Assembly: GCF_024362695.1 (NCBI RefSeq) | Contig: NC_065406.1 | Coordinates: 1,054,001 to 1,118,000 of the forward strand | Origin: Pectinophora gossypiella | Taxonomy: Eukaryota > Arthropoda > Insecta > Lepidoptera > Gelechiidae | Reading direction: 5' to 3' | Length of the DNA: 64,000 bases | Shown here: in pieces, positions 10,074 through 19,632 of the stretch | Position numbering within the stretch: position 1 is the stretch's first letter | Layout: each line of letters starts with the position of its first letter | Translations under genes and position numbers: made by a program | The notes under the pieces: generated by a model | Database searches by the model: none | What the model saw: the letters and a program-made list of their open reading frames with translations, nothing else | Told to the model about the DNA's origin: nothing

Positions 10074-10201
10074 AACCCGGGTGCTTTCAAGGCCAGAGTG
10101 AACAGGCACCTTCTGGGCGAGCTCGCTCCATCTTAGGCCTCGTCGATGCCTTCGGGCAAGTCTGGCGCCAAGCGCAAACCCATCAAAGGTAAAAAAAAAA
10201 A
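10074..10201 (+). pseudogene. LINE-L ORF C-terminus and 3' UTR
   Basis: The in-frame end FKARVNRHLLGELAPS with stop TAG (10134-10136), then a UTR (CGTCGATGCCTTCGGGCAAG) and poly(A). The FKARVNRHLLG peptide is shared with 29438-29680 and, diverged, with 50935-51060. The UTR recurs at 28590-28640. It is a 5'-truncated non-LTR retrotransposon. REP-D lies immediately upstream. Confidence 0.75.
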
Positions 10202-10904
10202 ACGCTCTATAGTTTGGGAAACCCTGGTTTTGTCAAAACAAAATTATAACATGTAACAGCGCATCGCTAATATTCCTTACAAAAAAAAAACATTTATAAG
10301 CAAAAAGTATAGGAACTGGACTAAATACACCCTATGCTATTCCGTACAAAAAAAATATAAGCAAAAAAATTACAGGAGCTGAACTAAATACTCCCTAATA
10401 TAGGCGAGTGGTCAAGGTCGACTTTAATTTAGGCTCCAATGAGGGCCCTCGAGTATCGCGCGAACCATCGGCGATCGGGCCCTCCCTCCCTTTGTGCCTC
10501 CCACTTGATGACGCTGGAAGGAATCTTCCTTTTTTATTATCTCTGATAGAGAACAGATTGTTTTAGGTATGCATTCGAACTTATGTTTCCGGTAGAGGCA
10601 AACGTTTCAGCATCGAACTATATTCAATGCCCTGTGGTTCACTTGCACTAATGAGTTATTAATTTGTCTTTAGTGTAGTTTTCACTAACACAGTTGACTC
10701 GACCATTTTAGATGGCGATACGGCTCACTACCACGTTGGTCTATTTATTTATTTATTTATTTATGGTCACCAACAGAGTTAACAACAATAAATACATTAC
10801 AAGTTACTTATATATGAACAGGAGTAATTGTTACCCTAATTATAGGTGACAACGGCATGCAAAATTAACTACAGCAAAGATAGCTTAAATGGTCTAACAG
10901 TTAG
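10202..10904. other. No gene recognised
   Basis: Contains a short GC-richer, single-copy stretch near 10420-10510 (GAGGGCCCTCGAGTATCGCG) and a (TATT)n run at 10741-10765. There are no significant frames or recognised motifs. Confidence 0.4.
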
Positions 10905-10975
10905 CTCGGTGAGGCGTGGGTACTTAGTTCATTTTGTGACGGATATACCTCTGAATACCTAATTGGGATAGTAGT
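10905..10975 (+). repeat. REP-S fragment
   Basis: AGCTCGGTGAGGCGTGGGTA, CTTAGTTCATTTTGTGACGG and ATATACCTCTGAATACC. Related pieces are at 23848-23935, 29950-30040, 53808-53870 and 61555-61660 (minus). Probably a LINE 3' end whose copies continue to a CTTATGTTA-type tail. Confidence 0.55.
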
Positions 10976-11215
10976 TCTCTTGTTGGTGTAGTATTCTCCA
11001 CTCTTGTGTTTGTGAGAGAGCCAGTTTCTTGCACTGGAAATGCCTGGTACCGCTGGATGCGGGCACCCGAGGATCGGTCATTGTGGTGAACTTTGGGTCA
11101 TGCCTATGTCCAGCAGCGGATGATTGCCGGCTGATGATGGACATGGAACTCTTTTTGGTCTTCCCCTTCTTTTTTTTCTTTCTATCTTCGCTTCTGTGAT
11201 ATTTCATATAAATAC
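10976..11215 (-). pseudogene. LINE ORF C-terminal remnant
   Basis: The minus-strand frame ends ...LSQTQEWRILHQQENYYPN, which resembles the RTE-N C-terminus (EEWRLLHRQERSS). The upstream sequence GCCGGCAATCATCCGCTGCT is of a repeat type common in insects. Diverged; the RTE link is an inference from about ten residues. Confidence 0.45.
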
Positions 11216-11240
11216 GTCGTATCGTATTAGGTGTCCAAAT

Positions 11241-11371
11241 ACTACTTACTGATGTAAGTAAGTAGTCGTTACATGAGCCATGTCAGGGGCCTTTGGCGGC
11301 TCAATAGTAACCCTGACATCAGGGTTGATGAGGTTGGTACTCTACCTCACAACCCACACGATAGAAGAAGA
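11241..11371 (+). mobile_element. SINE-1, 5'-truncated with 12-bp TSD
   Basis: The tRNA head is missing; the copy starts at ACTACTTACTGATG and ends in the GATAGAAGAAGA tail. Exact copies of AGGTGTCCAAAT flank it (11229-11240 and 11372-11383), so the truncation happened during insertion. Confidence 0.92.
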
Positions 11372-11383
11372 AGGTGTCCAAAT

Positions 11384-11999
11384 GTCATCAATGTTATAAA
11401 AAATAATTTTGTGTGACTCTTACTTCAGAATCAATTCACAATATTGGTAGGACCTTGCCACTACTGAGATGTATCGAACCACGTGCCTAGAAGGTTCTAA
11501 TTGACTAATTATAATGCGGAAATTGTTACGTGTATTTCATCACATTCATTTATACGATGTAGCGGCGTTATAATTTTATATACTTTTCATAAGGAAAAAA
11601 ACTGTTTTAGTCTCTTGGTTTTTCTTAAAACAATATTAATAATATGAATATTTTTACTATTAATAATTTGTCATATATTATGTTTAAAAAACAATATATT
11701 TCTAAATAGAAATTGAAATACATAAGTTTATAAAAATACTTAAATAAGTACTTAATACATATCTAATATTTATAATACTTACATGATTTACATAGATAGA
11801 GAAAGATAATATTCCTTGATTTTTTTAGATATATGGATTTCAGTAGACTGTCGATCGCGTATAGAGTGAGGTAAGTATTATATATTTATTTACACAGTTT
11901 AAATAACATTATTTAGATGCTAAATTGTTCAAAACCAGTCAGTAATATGTTTTTACTCTTATTAGCAGCTGACGCATAATCTCTTCTTATAGTGTGGGT
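11384..11999. other. No gene recognised, very AT-rich
   Basis: Long A/T stretches, no frames over 60 codons, no repeated motif recognised in this window. Confidence 0.45.
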
Positions 12000-12026
12000 T
12001 GTGAGTTGGAATACCAACCTCATCAA
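12000..12026 (-). mobile_element. SINE-1 3' part, left of the LINE-X insertion
   Basis: GTGGGTTGTGAGTTGGAATA up to CCTCATCAA is the SINE-1 3' end in minus orientation. The element resumes at 15444 with TCAACCCTGGTGTCAGGG, so LINE-X split it at a TCAA. Confidence 0.88.
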
Positions 12027-12282
12027 ATTCAAAATTCAAATTCAAAAATATCTTTATTCAGTAGGTAACATAGTTACACTTTGAATCGTCAATTTTACAT
12101 AACGAACGTCTCATCCGCCTAAAACTACTGCAGCTTCTCACAACCTGTATAGCCGGGGAAAAGAAGCTGCAAGAAAAACCTCGGCACAGGGCCCTAGACG
12201 TTCTTTAAAAAAATAAACATAAAACATAAAATATTGGTATACAATTGAGTAATTTAGCTGCCTAATATCAGTTCTCAGACAG

Positions 12283-15186
12283 TTAATCCCATGCATTCAT
12301 ATCTTCTAAATAATCACTAACTTTATAATAACCTTTTTTGTAAAGTTTTTGTTTAACTACTGTCTTAAAACAGTTGAAAGGCAAATTCTGAATGTCAATG
12401 GGAATCTTATTGTAAAAACGTATACATTGCCCCTTAAAAGATTTAGTAATCTTATGTAATCGACTGACTTGTAAAGCAAGTTTATTTTTATTCCTGGTAT
12501 TAACAATGTGCCGATCGCTATTTTTTGCAAATAATCCTATATGTTTTTTTACATATATTAAGTTTTCAAAGATATATTGTGATGCCAAAGTTAAAATATT
12601 AATTTCTTTAAATTTATTTCTAAGTGACATCTTGGGTCCCAATTTGTAAATCGCCCGAATGGCTCGCTTTTGCAGAACAAAAATGCTGTTCATATCTGCA
12701 GCATGACCCCACAGCAAGATGCCGTACGACATTAGACTGTGGAAGTAGGCAAAATAAACTAATCGCGCGGTTTCTACATCGGTTATTAAACGAATTTTTT
12801 TGACCGCGAATGCTGCTGAGCTGAGCCTTTTGGACAACTTATCAATATGAGGACTCCATTGCAACTTAGCGTCCAAAGTAATTCCCAAAAATACAGCAGT
12901 ATCCGTGAGGTCCAATTCCTTATTTTTTACAATAATAGAATCGAGGGGCCTACTAACATTCGATAACGTAAAATAAACATATTTTGTTTTATTTTCATTA
13001 AGTAGCAGGTTGTTTACAGTAAACCAATCCACTACCTCTGAAATGGCGTTGTTTACATCGTCAAAGGAATCTTGTCGTCTCTTTACTTTAAAAAGTAAGG
13101 AGGTATCATCTGCAAACAGCACCACCTCATGTTTTACAAGACTAGGTAGGTCGTTTATGTAAACTAGGAATAGAAATGGACCTAGAATTGAGCCCTGCGG
13201 GACGCCTATAGTGACGTTAGATCCACACGATCTGCAGCCATGCACATCAACCCTCTGAACGCGGCCACTAAGGTATGACTCCAAAAGAGCGATGGCATTA
13301 TCAGTTATTCCATAGTGACGAAGTTTCGCGATCAAGATATCATGACAAACGCAATCGAAGGCTTTGGAAAGGTCGCAAAAGACACCAATAGCATCTTTGG
13401 ACTCCTCCCAAGCCTGAAAAACATGATTTATTAACTCAACACCAGCATCGGTTGTTGAGCGACCCTTTGTGAAACCAAATTGTTTATTAGACATTAAATT
13501 GTTTAAATTGAAATGTTGAAGTAATTGCAGTAATAAAATTTTTTCAAATATTTTACTAAGCGTGGGTAGTATAGATATTGGTCTAAAATTAGTAGGGTCA
13601 GAAGTACTACCAGCTTTAAACAATGGAATGACTTTACTGTGCTTCATTAAATCTGGAAACACACCATTGTCTACACATTTATTAAATATACATGATAGAT
13701 AGGGAGCTATGCAATCAATCACGGAGTTAATGACTTTAACAGAGAGACCATGAAGATCTGCAGTCTTTTTGATTTCTAAAGATTTAAAAGCTCTTAAGAC
13801 GTCCCTAGGACTCACGTGTGTAAATGTTAGTTTATCTACTTTGGACGTATCTATGTGCTCCCTTACAAGTGATTGAGCGAATGCAGGAGATGACTTCAAG
13901 TCCTTGGTAGTCGAAAATGGAATGTCAGTAAAGAATTTTTCAAAAGCTTCAGCAACTTGCTTATCATTTGTGAGTAGTTTACCGTCAATTTGTAATTGAT
14001 ACTCGAGATCGCGTGCTTTGACTTTCCCAGTTTCGCTATTAATAACTTTCCAAGTCATTTTAATAATATCTGAGCTACCTTTAATTTTACTGCTAACAAA
14101 CATTGCCTTCGCGGTAACGCAAACACGTTTGAAAACTTTTGAATACTGTTTTACATAGTCGTGAAAAGCTACGCTATGATTGTATGTTCTTTCTTCGTAA
14201 AGTTCATACAACCTGTTTCTACTCTTATAAATTCCTACCGTCGCCCAGTCACTAAAAATTGGTGTGTCTGCTTTCTTAATTGTTTTTGCCTTAAATACTT
14301 TATTAAATTCCGATTTTGTTAGATTAAATAGGGAGTTATATAACAAATTTGGGTCATCACAGTAAGGAAGTTCTGGTAATTTGTTTGACATATTATCTTT
14401 GAATTGTTCTAAACGACTACTTGATATGGGATTGCATGTAACATCCTTTTTCAGAGAACGGTCAACAAATAAGTTGAAAGATATTTGTTGACCACAGTGA
14501 TCTGACTTTAATTTATTAATTATTAATTTATCACAAGGTTCTAAGTTACTAAAAATATTATCGATACATTTCGCGGACTGTGACGTGATTCGGGTTGGTT
14601 CTGAAAAAAGATTTACAAGATTATAACACAGAAATAAGGATTTGAATGTAGTACTTAATGAGCAATTTTCCAGAATATCAATATTAAAATCACCGCAGAC
14701 GATAACATGTTTGCTTTTATTACATAATTTGCATAAAGCTTCATCAATAACTTTCTCAAATAGATCATAAGATGAAGCGGGGGGTCTGTATACGCTCAAT
14801 ACAATAAGCCGGCTGAGTTCAATACAGGCTAGCTCAACAGTTCGCTCAACTGAGAGACTTACAATATCCGTTCGTTCCTTATATTTTAAACAATTACGTA
14901 CTAATATTAATGAACCGCCACGGATAGCCGTCTCCCTGCTGTACGAGCTGGCAACCTGGTGATTATTGAAGCAAACGAACTCATGTTTTTTTAGCCAATG
15001 TTCAGTTACGCACATAATATCAACACAATTACTGTTTAAAAAAAGTTCAATTTCAAGTTCCTTGCCCAATATTCCTTGTATGTTTTGGTGTACCAGGTTG
15101 ATTACATTTGTATTTTTCTTATTGCATTTTATATTTAATATGTCCTCATTTAACTTACTACAGCCAAAGTTTTTCTCTGTTGTCAT
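12283..15186 (-). CDS. LINE-X ORF2: endonuclease-reverse transcriptase
   Basis: A 967-residue uninterrupted protein that would nick target DNA and copy the element RNA by target-primed reverse transcription in the nucleus. The N-terminal APE-type endonuclease (about 28-240) keeps N35 (HQNIQ), E62 (TEHW), YRPP at 133-136, GDFN at 155-158 and SDH at 228-230. The reverse transcriptase (about 510-780) keeps PLFKAG, FRPIS, FGFTKGRST, D605 in DLSKAFD, GVPQGSILGP at 661-670 and FADD at 691-694. The C-terminal region ends with the FYNKIP and YYKVSDYL motifs shared by other LINEs here (42614-42960, 44045-44740). There is no frameshift or stop, so the copy is young or under recent selection. The start ATG lies 5 bp after the stop of the upstream frame. 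Confidence 0.96.
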   Translation of the reverse strand: MTTEKNFGCSKLNEDILNIKCNKKNTNVINLVHQNIQGILGKELEIELFLNSNCVDIMCVTEHWLKKHEFVCFNNHQVASSYSRETAIRGGSLILVRNCLKYKERTDIVSLSVERTVELACIELSRLIVLSVYRPPASSYDLFEKVIDEALCKLCNKSKHVIVCGDFNIDILENCSLSTTFKSLFLCYNLVNLFSEPTRITSQSAKCIDNIFSNLEPCDKLIINKLKSDHCGQQISFNLFVDRSLKKDVTCNPISSSRLEQFKDNMSNKLPELPYCDDPNLLYNSLFNLTKSEFNKVFKAKTIKKADTPIFSDWATVGIYKSRNRLYELYEERTYNHSVAFHDYVKQYSKVFKRVCVTAKAMFVSSKIKGSSDIIKMTWKVINSETGKVKARDLEYQLQIDGKLLTNDKQVAEAFEKFFTDIPFSTTKDLKSSPAFAQSLVREHIDTSKVDKLTFTHVSPRDVLRAFKSLEIKKTADLHGLSVKVINSVIDCIAPYLSCIFNKCVDNGVFPDLMKHSKVIPLFKAGSTSDPTNFRPISILPTLSKIFEKILLLQLLQHFNLNNLMSNKQFGFTKGRSTTDAGVELINHVFQAWEESKDAIGVFCDLSKAFDCVCHDILIAKLRHYGITDNAIALLESYLSGRVQRVDVHGCRSCGSNVTIGVPQGSILGPFLFLVYINDLPSLVKHEVVLFADDTSLLFKVKRRQDSFDDVNNAISEVVDWFTVNNLLLNENKTKYVYFTLSNVSRPLDSIIVKNKELDLTDTAVFLGITLDAKLQWSPHIDKLSKRLSSAAFAVKKIRLITDVETARLVYFAYFHSLMSYGILLWGHAADMNSIFVLQKRAIRAIYKLGPKMSLRNKFKEINILTLASQYIFENLIYVKKHIGLFAKNSDRHIVNTRNKNKLALQVSRLHKITKSFKGQCIRFYNKIPIDIQNLPFNCFKTVVKQKLYKKGYYKVSDYLEDMNAWD

Positions 15187-15191
15187 TAAAT

Positions 15192-15443
15192 TTAATTTAA
15201 ATTACAAATGTCAGAAATAAAAATAGGCTGCTCAATAGGAGCAGACGCGTTAAAAGCCAACGAATTGGCTGATTCTAATGTAAAAAAAAAGGATAGCGAC
15301 TTCGCTATTTGTCTTTTGTAAAAGTTAGATAGATAGTAATATCTACCTTTGGTCAAATAAAAATTCCTAACATAGGAATTCGTATCAATGAACTGAAATT
15401 TATTATAATAATCGCATACTAAAGTATGCAATGTCAGGTTTAG
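15192..15443 (-). pseudogene. LINE-X ORF1, C-terminal piece (probable)
   Basis: A frame of about 83 codons is open from the insertion junction (15443) to a stop ending at 15192, five bases before the ORF2 ATG. Its position fits the end of ORF1 in a two-ORF LINE whose 5' part was lost on insertion. No zinc knuckle or other ORF1 domain is visible in this piece, so the assignment rests on position alone. Confidence 0.45.
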
Positions 15444-15492
15444 TCAACCCTGGTGTCAGGGTTACTGAGCCGCCAAAGGCTGACATGGCATA
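15444..15492 (-). mobile_element. SINE-1 part, right of the LINE-X insertion
   Basis: TCAACCCTGGTGTCAGGGTT then GAGCCGCCAAAGG and TGACATGGC continues the SINE-1 copy broken at 12026. The tRNA head is absent, so the host SINE itself was truncated or eroded. Confidence 0.85.
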
Positions 15493-15828
15493 ATTCCTAA
15501 ACACTTCATTCATCGTCGTACCTATGTTATACCTGTAAGTTTTACCTGTTTTTCGCTCCTTAACAGGCTTCACTTATTACACCTAGAGGCTCTTGTACGG
15601 CTCGCTCCTAAGCGCTATTAGTGCTATTCGCGGTAGCTGTGGGAAATGTAGCGAGCGTAATGGTCTCAGGCAGAATTATAGCAGTGATGCTAAATGTATG
15701 TCAATATGGACTGCTCGTTAGGCGCGCTCCTAATGTGATAGGCAAATCAGCTGCTAATGGGAGACAAGGAAAACATGCGTGGCTAGAACAAAGATATCTG
15801 TTCTGTTGTGTAAAGATTGGTTACGTCC
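15493..15828. other. Single-copy sequence, 76-codon frame
   Basis: A plus frame 15621-15851 runs across this part but shows no domain I know. It overlaps the target site of the REP-B insertion that follows, which argues against a gene. Confidence 0.35.
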
Positions 15829-15841
15829 AGTGGCGGAACCA

Positions 15842-16070
15842 TTTTTTTTGACGTGACTTATTGTAGATTTGCCGCAGATGGCATTAACTACTTGGCCGGA
15901 CAAATGGGGAGCGCTGAAGGCTCTCACCCGGTACAACGTTTAAGACAACAGGCCTGAGGGTGCCCAGTTGGGCGCGAACCTCGGCTCAGGGCGTCGTCTG
16001 AGAGGAAAAATATTTGAAAGAATTAATCGACCCTAGTGGATCGATAGCGATAAGCGCTGATTGAGGGCTT
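15842..16070 (-). mobile_element. REP-B copy with 13-bp TSD
   Basis: A poly(T) at 15842 followed by GACGTGACTTATTGTAG and the usual family blocks to GATAAGCGCTGATTGAGGGC. The flanks AGTGGCGGAACCA (15829-15841) and AGTGGCGAAACCA (16071-16083) form a target duplication with one mismatch. Confidence 0.93.
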
Positions 16071-16214
16071 AGTGGCGAAACCAGATAGTTTGTTTCGATA
16101 AGTAAACAAATTAATAATTCATTTATTTGTTACTACATTCGTTTCTTATTCTATTACATGATTGGAACCGCTTTTTAAGCTCAATAACCGGTGCCAGGTG
16201 GCCCCGCTCTTTCG

Positions 16215-16350
16215 TAACTAACCATAATTTTAACAAAGAAAAATAAGTAAGTAATTTAAAAAATACTTTCAGAAAAATAAACAAAAACGTGTTTTAGAAA
16301 TGTACCGTTTTGACGAGAATAAGGATCTCATTTGACTAGGTTGCCCTCTT
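16215..16350. mobile_element. MITE-Q 3' fragment
   Basis: AAAAACGTGTTTTAGAAATG and ACCGTTTTGACGAGAATAAG then ATCTCATTTGACTAGGTTG match the right part of MITE-Q copies (40273-40475, 49895-50135, 57998-58255). Confidence 0.5.
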
Positions 16351-16544
16351 ACCTATTGACGTCAAGAAATTTAACCACCACTTTTCGGCCAATGGTCTAG
16401 TAACCAAAGCCGCAATAAATTAAAAAAAAAACAAAGCAAAACAAATGACAGTTGTGCTACAGCGACAGCGATAAATAATAAAGCTGCATGGAAACTATTA
16501 GCGGAGTGTATCCGGAATAAAAGTTACATTACTGATTCCCTCGC

Positions 16545-16786
16545 GAGATGAAATAAAAACCCGGCATTATTTCGATACAAATTACAACGCAGTGCTGAAT
16601 TTGGAAGAACTTGCATTGAAAAATATTTCCATTGGAAATGTTTTCCAATGGAAGTTCTTCCAAATTCAAAAATAGAAAAAATTATGTTGGTTCAATAATT
16701 TTGTCTATTTTTGAATTTCGAAGAACTTCCATTGGAAATGTTTTCCAATGGAAGTTCTTGGAAATGCCGGGTTTTTATTTCACCTC
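16545..16786. mobile_element. Palindrome-rich MITE with CCCGGCATT inverted repeats
   Basis: Left TIR 16545-16568 (GAAATAAAAACCCGGCATT) and right TIR 16763-16786 are inverted copies with one mismatch over 24 bp. Inside, hairpins pair GGAAGAACTTCCATTGGAAA-type sequence with its complement. A TTCAAAAATAG...CTATTTTTGAA palindrome lies between them. Confidence 0.85.
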
Positions 16787-16920
16787 ATATTTTCCATTGG
16801 AAAATATTTCCAATGGAAGTTATTCGAAATTCAAAAATAGACAAAATTATTGAACTAACATAATTTTTTCTATTTTTGAATTTGGAAGAACTTCCATTGG
16901 AAAATGTTAGTTCAATAAGC
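16787..16920. repeat. Second inverted block of the same palindromic family
   Basis: The 55-bp stretch at about 16828-16884 is the reverse complement of 16667-16723 (both carry CAAAAATAGA...TCTATTTTTGAAT with AACATAATTTTTTC inside). TTTTCCATTGGAAAATATTTCC flanks it. It looks like a rearranged or nested second copy lacking its own TIR. Confidence 0.75.
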
Positions 16921-16964
16921 CATTTTGCATCCTAGTCAAGTGAGATACTTAACGAAAAGTCAAA

Positions 16965-17035
16965 ACGCAAATTTTATATTGAATTGGGTCGTGTACTAAA
17001 CAGGTTCAAGATAAATTATGAAATTCTGATTAAGT
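16965..17035. mobile_element. MITE-Q 5' fragment
   Basis: TTGGGTCGTGTACTAAACAG, GTTCAAGATAAATTATGAAA and TTCTGATT match the left end of MITE-Q at 40128 and 57998. Confidence 0.65.
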
Positions 17036-17044
17036 ACCAAATAA

Positions 17045-17104
17045 AGACAGATCTCGGCCCAGGACGTCTTCAGAGAGGATTATATTTGAAAGAATTAATC
17101 GACT
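17045..17104 (-). mobile_element. REP-B internal fragment
   Basis: CTCGGCCCAGGACGTCTTCA then TTTGAAAGAATTAATCGA corresponds to the middle of REP-B; both ends are missing. Confidence 0.65.
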
Positions 17105-17262
17105 CGAGAAATACTTTTCGCAGGTATGTGACTTAACCTGTATTGGGCTGGCTTTCCCTTCGCGGTTTGGAGGGTCAGACAGGCAGTCGCTTCTGTAAAA
17201 AACCGGACCTGTCAAATCGTCAAGTTAGGTTAGCGGGTCCAGCGAGTATTATGGACTCATTC
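17105..17262 (+). mobile_element. SINE-4 3' half
   Basis: CAGGTATGTGACTTAACCTG, TATTGGGCTGGCTTTCCCTT, CAGACAGGCAGTCGCTTCTG and GGACCTGTCAAATC are the ordered blocks of the SINE-4 3' half. The tRNA head is absent. Confidence 0.8.
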
Positions 17263-18194
17263 ACCAACTTTTATTAATAACATAAGCTCACGACTATATC
17301 TCAATGGGGTAGTCAGAGGTACTTCCATTAGATGAACTAAGTCCCTCACCGAGCTTGTTTTTTTTAAAGTGTTACATTATGGTAATTAGCTTAGACCTAT
17401 AGTATCCTTAATTAATTATAATTACTTAACAACAATTTGGTCTGTCACTTAAATTGCTATGTCGTTCGGATATTACTTCCATTTTAATTTATTTCAGGTA
17501 GTTTACTTAAAAAAACATGGTTATTAATTGTAAATAATATAATCATAATTACAAAAAGTCAAATAACCTAACTTAAAATTGCTTAACCTAGAACCCACTC
17601 CGTGTCAAACCCGGCCCAAAAGTGCCCTTAAAAAAAATAAGAAAAATATAATAATAAACGGTAAAGAACAAACAATATGGATGTTTCCAAGGTCAAAGAT
17701 AAATATTAAAGATGCAGATTACTGAATAAACACAGATCAAAGATTAATGAAAAACAATTTCCCTATTCTATTCAACTACACAAAACATAGATTGTTGGTG
17801 TTAGGTGTGTTTCTGTTATTAGTTTTATTAATGTACTTACTAAGTAAAATAGTCTATCTCCGTCCCTCCCTGCGCGCAGAGGCTCATTGGCGTCGTGGTC
17901 TGATTTACGTCGCTTTGTATACTTAAACAGATTTATCTGCCATTGATGACGTCATCAGCCCGCCGTCTCTCGTTAGTCCCGCTTTCCGATAAAATGGCCA
18001 ATTTCAAAATATTACATTGCTTTATTTCTCCTATCTTTTGTTTTGCATTGTTTTGGTTTTACGGCTCGCTATCACCATTGGGATAAGTCCTTGGGTTAGA
18101 GTGAACGATTTAGGATTGTTTGGAATCGTGTTGCGTCCTTGGGCGTCTGCGCACACCCCTGATACTCCTTAGAAAAGTCTCAATCTTACGATGT
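17263..18194. other. No gene recognised; includes a GC-richer single-copy island
   Basis: Position 17310-17350 has a REP-S-like TAGTCAGAGGTACTTCCATT. Position 17860-18000 is single-copy, GC-richer than its surroundings, and has a 14-bp palindrome at 17944. No convincing exon was found. Confidence 0.4.
17944..17957. promoter_or_regulatory. CRE-like palindrome TGATGACGTCATCA
   Basis: A perfect 14-bp palindrome containing TGACGTCA, the full cAMP-response element bound by CREB/ATF bZIP dimers. It lies in a single-copy island. Binding is an inference; the motif is exact. Confidence 0.4.
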
Positions 18195-18310
18195 GCCGCC
18201 TCCGGCCAAGTAGTTAATTCCGGCCAAGTAGTTAAATCCAGCCAAGTAGTTAAATCCGCCCAAGTAGTTAATGCCATCTGCGGCAAATCTACAATAAGTC
18301 ACGTCAAAAT
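18195..18310 (+). mobile_element. REP-B 3' end with an internal 18-bp tandem repeat
   Basis: Four consecutive 18-bp units start at 18201, 18219, 18237 and 18255, each a variant of TCCGGCCAAGTAGTTAAT. They are followed by the normal family end GCCATCTGCGGCAAATCTAC and AATAAGTCACGTCAAAAT. Other copies have only one unit, so a local amplification happened here. Confidence 0.9.
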
Positions 18311-18486
18311 AAAAACTATGTACTTACCGCCTAAGTGCGAGCGACACAGCTATTTCGCGCTCTCCCTCTCGCTTTATAGCAGCTTACGGTCATTCAAGAT
18401 TTCGTTTTCAAGACACCCTTAAATTTTAAATTTAAATGATAGTTAGATAAACTAAAACCTTAGAGCCTGGAGGCCTGTGTTTTTCT

Positions 18487-18616
18487 TGGCCGGACAAATG
18501 AGGAACGCTGAGAGCTCTCACCCGGTACAACATTTAAGACAACAGGCCTGAGGGTGCCCAGTTGGGCGCGAACTTCGGCTCAGGGCGTCGTCTGAAAGGA
18601 AGAATATTTGAAAGAA
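18487..18616 (-). mobile_element. REP-B copy lacking its 3' end
   Basis: GGCCGGACAAATGAGGAACG to GGAAGAATATTTGAAAG, missing the GTCACGTC-poly(A) end that other copies have. Confidence 0.75.
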
Positions 18617-18752
18617 AGAGGCCTGAGTTATATATGCCCAAAACAGCCGTAAAATTTTGGTAAGGATTTTTCTAATCTAAATTAAGATGTGTAACTTAAG
18701 TAACCTACTTATATTCATAACAATATTGTCTATATACATAAGATACATAAAA

Positions 18753-18818
18753 TTGACGATTCAAAGTGTAACTATGTTACCTATTGAATAAAGATATTTT
18801 TGAATTTGAATTTGAATT
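18753..18818 (+). mobile_element. LINE-X 3' end fragment
   Basis: GACGATTCAAAGTGTAACTA and TGTTACCTATTGAATAAAGA then TATTTTTGAATTTGAATTTG: the same sequence as the complement of 12027-12095 in LINE-X. Severely 5'-truncated. Confidence 0.88.
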
Positions 18819-18894
18819 CTCTTCCGGCCAAGTAGTTCAGGTAAAAAAAAACATAAGTTCTCTGTAAAGAAAAAAAAGAGTTCAAATAGCGCTA

Positions 18895-19000
18895 GGAGAT
18901 GCATACGTGGAAGCACAGCGCTGCCAAGCCGCAGTGGAGTGATTAACATTGCATCCAGGAGGCTGCGGTTCGGTTCCCGGGCCAGGCATATCACACACGT
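18895..19000 (+). repeat. Degenerate tRNA-like sequence (possible SINE head)
   Basis: CCGCAGTGGAGTGATTAAC resembles a pol III A box region, and GCGGTTCGGTTCC lies at the expected B-box distance. No acceptor stem pairs well. It is a single copy in the window, so this is a weak call. Confidence 0.35.
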
Positions 19001-19318
19001 AGCTGTCATATTCTTAATTTACTAACATTTGATATAAGACGGTATTGTGCAGCTCAGTTTTGCCAAAACGTTTGTTGGTTCGATAACTTCAAATTCTTGT
19101 TTTTTGGTCTCGTTTGAATATTTTATCTTGCTGTATGCAGTATTTTGAGGGCAAAGATATAACTTGAAAAAATCTTTTTATAATCCAAACATGAATTCGA
19201 AAACAAATTCTAAAATCATTAAGTACCCCATAATGATCTCATAAATTTAAGCAGCATTGACTACGAAGACCTGTGACTTTCATCTCATAAAACATTCTAA
19301 AAAAACCAGAACATTCTA

Positions 19319-19632
19319 AAGTGGTCCAGTGGTTGAGCGTCGGGCTCACGATCCGGAGGTCCCGGGTTCGAATCCCGGTGGGGACAAATCACAAAACTCA
19401 CTTTGTGATCCCTAGTTTGGCTAGGACATTACAGGCTGATCACCTGATTGTCCGTAAGAAAGACGATCCGTGCTTCGGAAAACACGTTAAGCCGTTGGCC
19501 CCGGTTACTACTTACTGGTGCAAGTAAGTAGTCGTTACATGAGTCATGTCAGGGGCTTTTGGCGGCTCAATAATAACCCTGACACCAGAGTTGATGAGGT
19601 TGGGAATTCACCTCACACGATAGAAGAAGAAG
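19319..19632 (+). mobile_element. SINE-1, near full length
   Basis: A box TGGTCCAGTGG at the start, B box GGTTCGAATCC, body through GTCAGGGGCTTTTGGCGG and a GATAGAAGAAGAAG tail. The first few bases (GCCTCC) of the head are missing. Confidence 0.88.

Larger units (their letters stand above)
12027..15443 (-). mobile_element. LINE-X, non-LTR retrotransposon with intact ORF2
   Basis: A 3.4-kb element in minus orientation. It has the end of a probable ORF1 (15443-15192), ORF2 (15186-12283), a 3' UTR of about 250 bp with AATAAAGATATTTTTG, and a TTGAATTT-type tail. It lies inside a SINE-1 copy, with TCAA on both sides (12023-12026 and 15444-15447) as a short or blurred target duplication. Two 3'-end copies elsewhere (18753-18818, 29088-29335) show the same tail. 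Clade by motif style: CR1/Jockey superfamily; a finer placement needs a tree. It is probably 5'-truncated because only the end of ORF1 is present. Confidence 0.93.
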
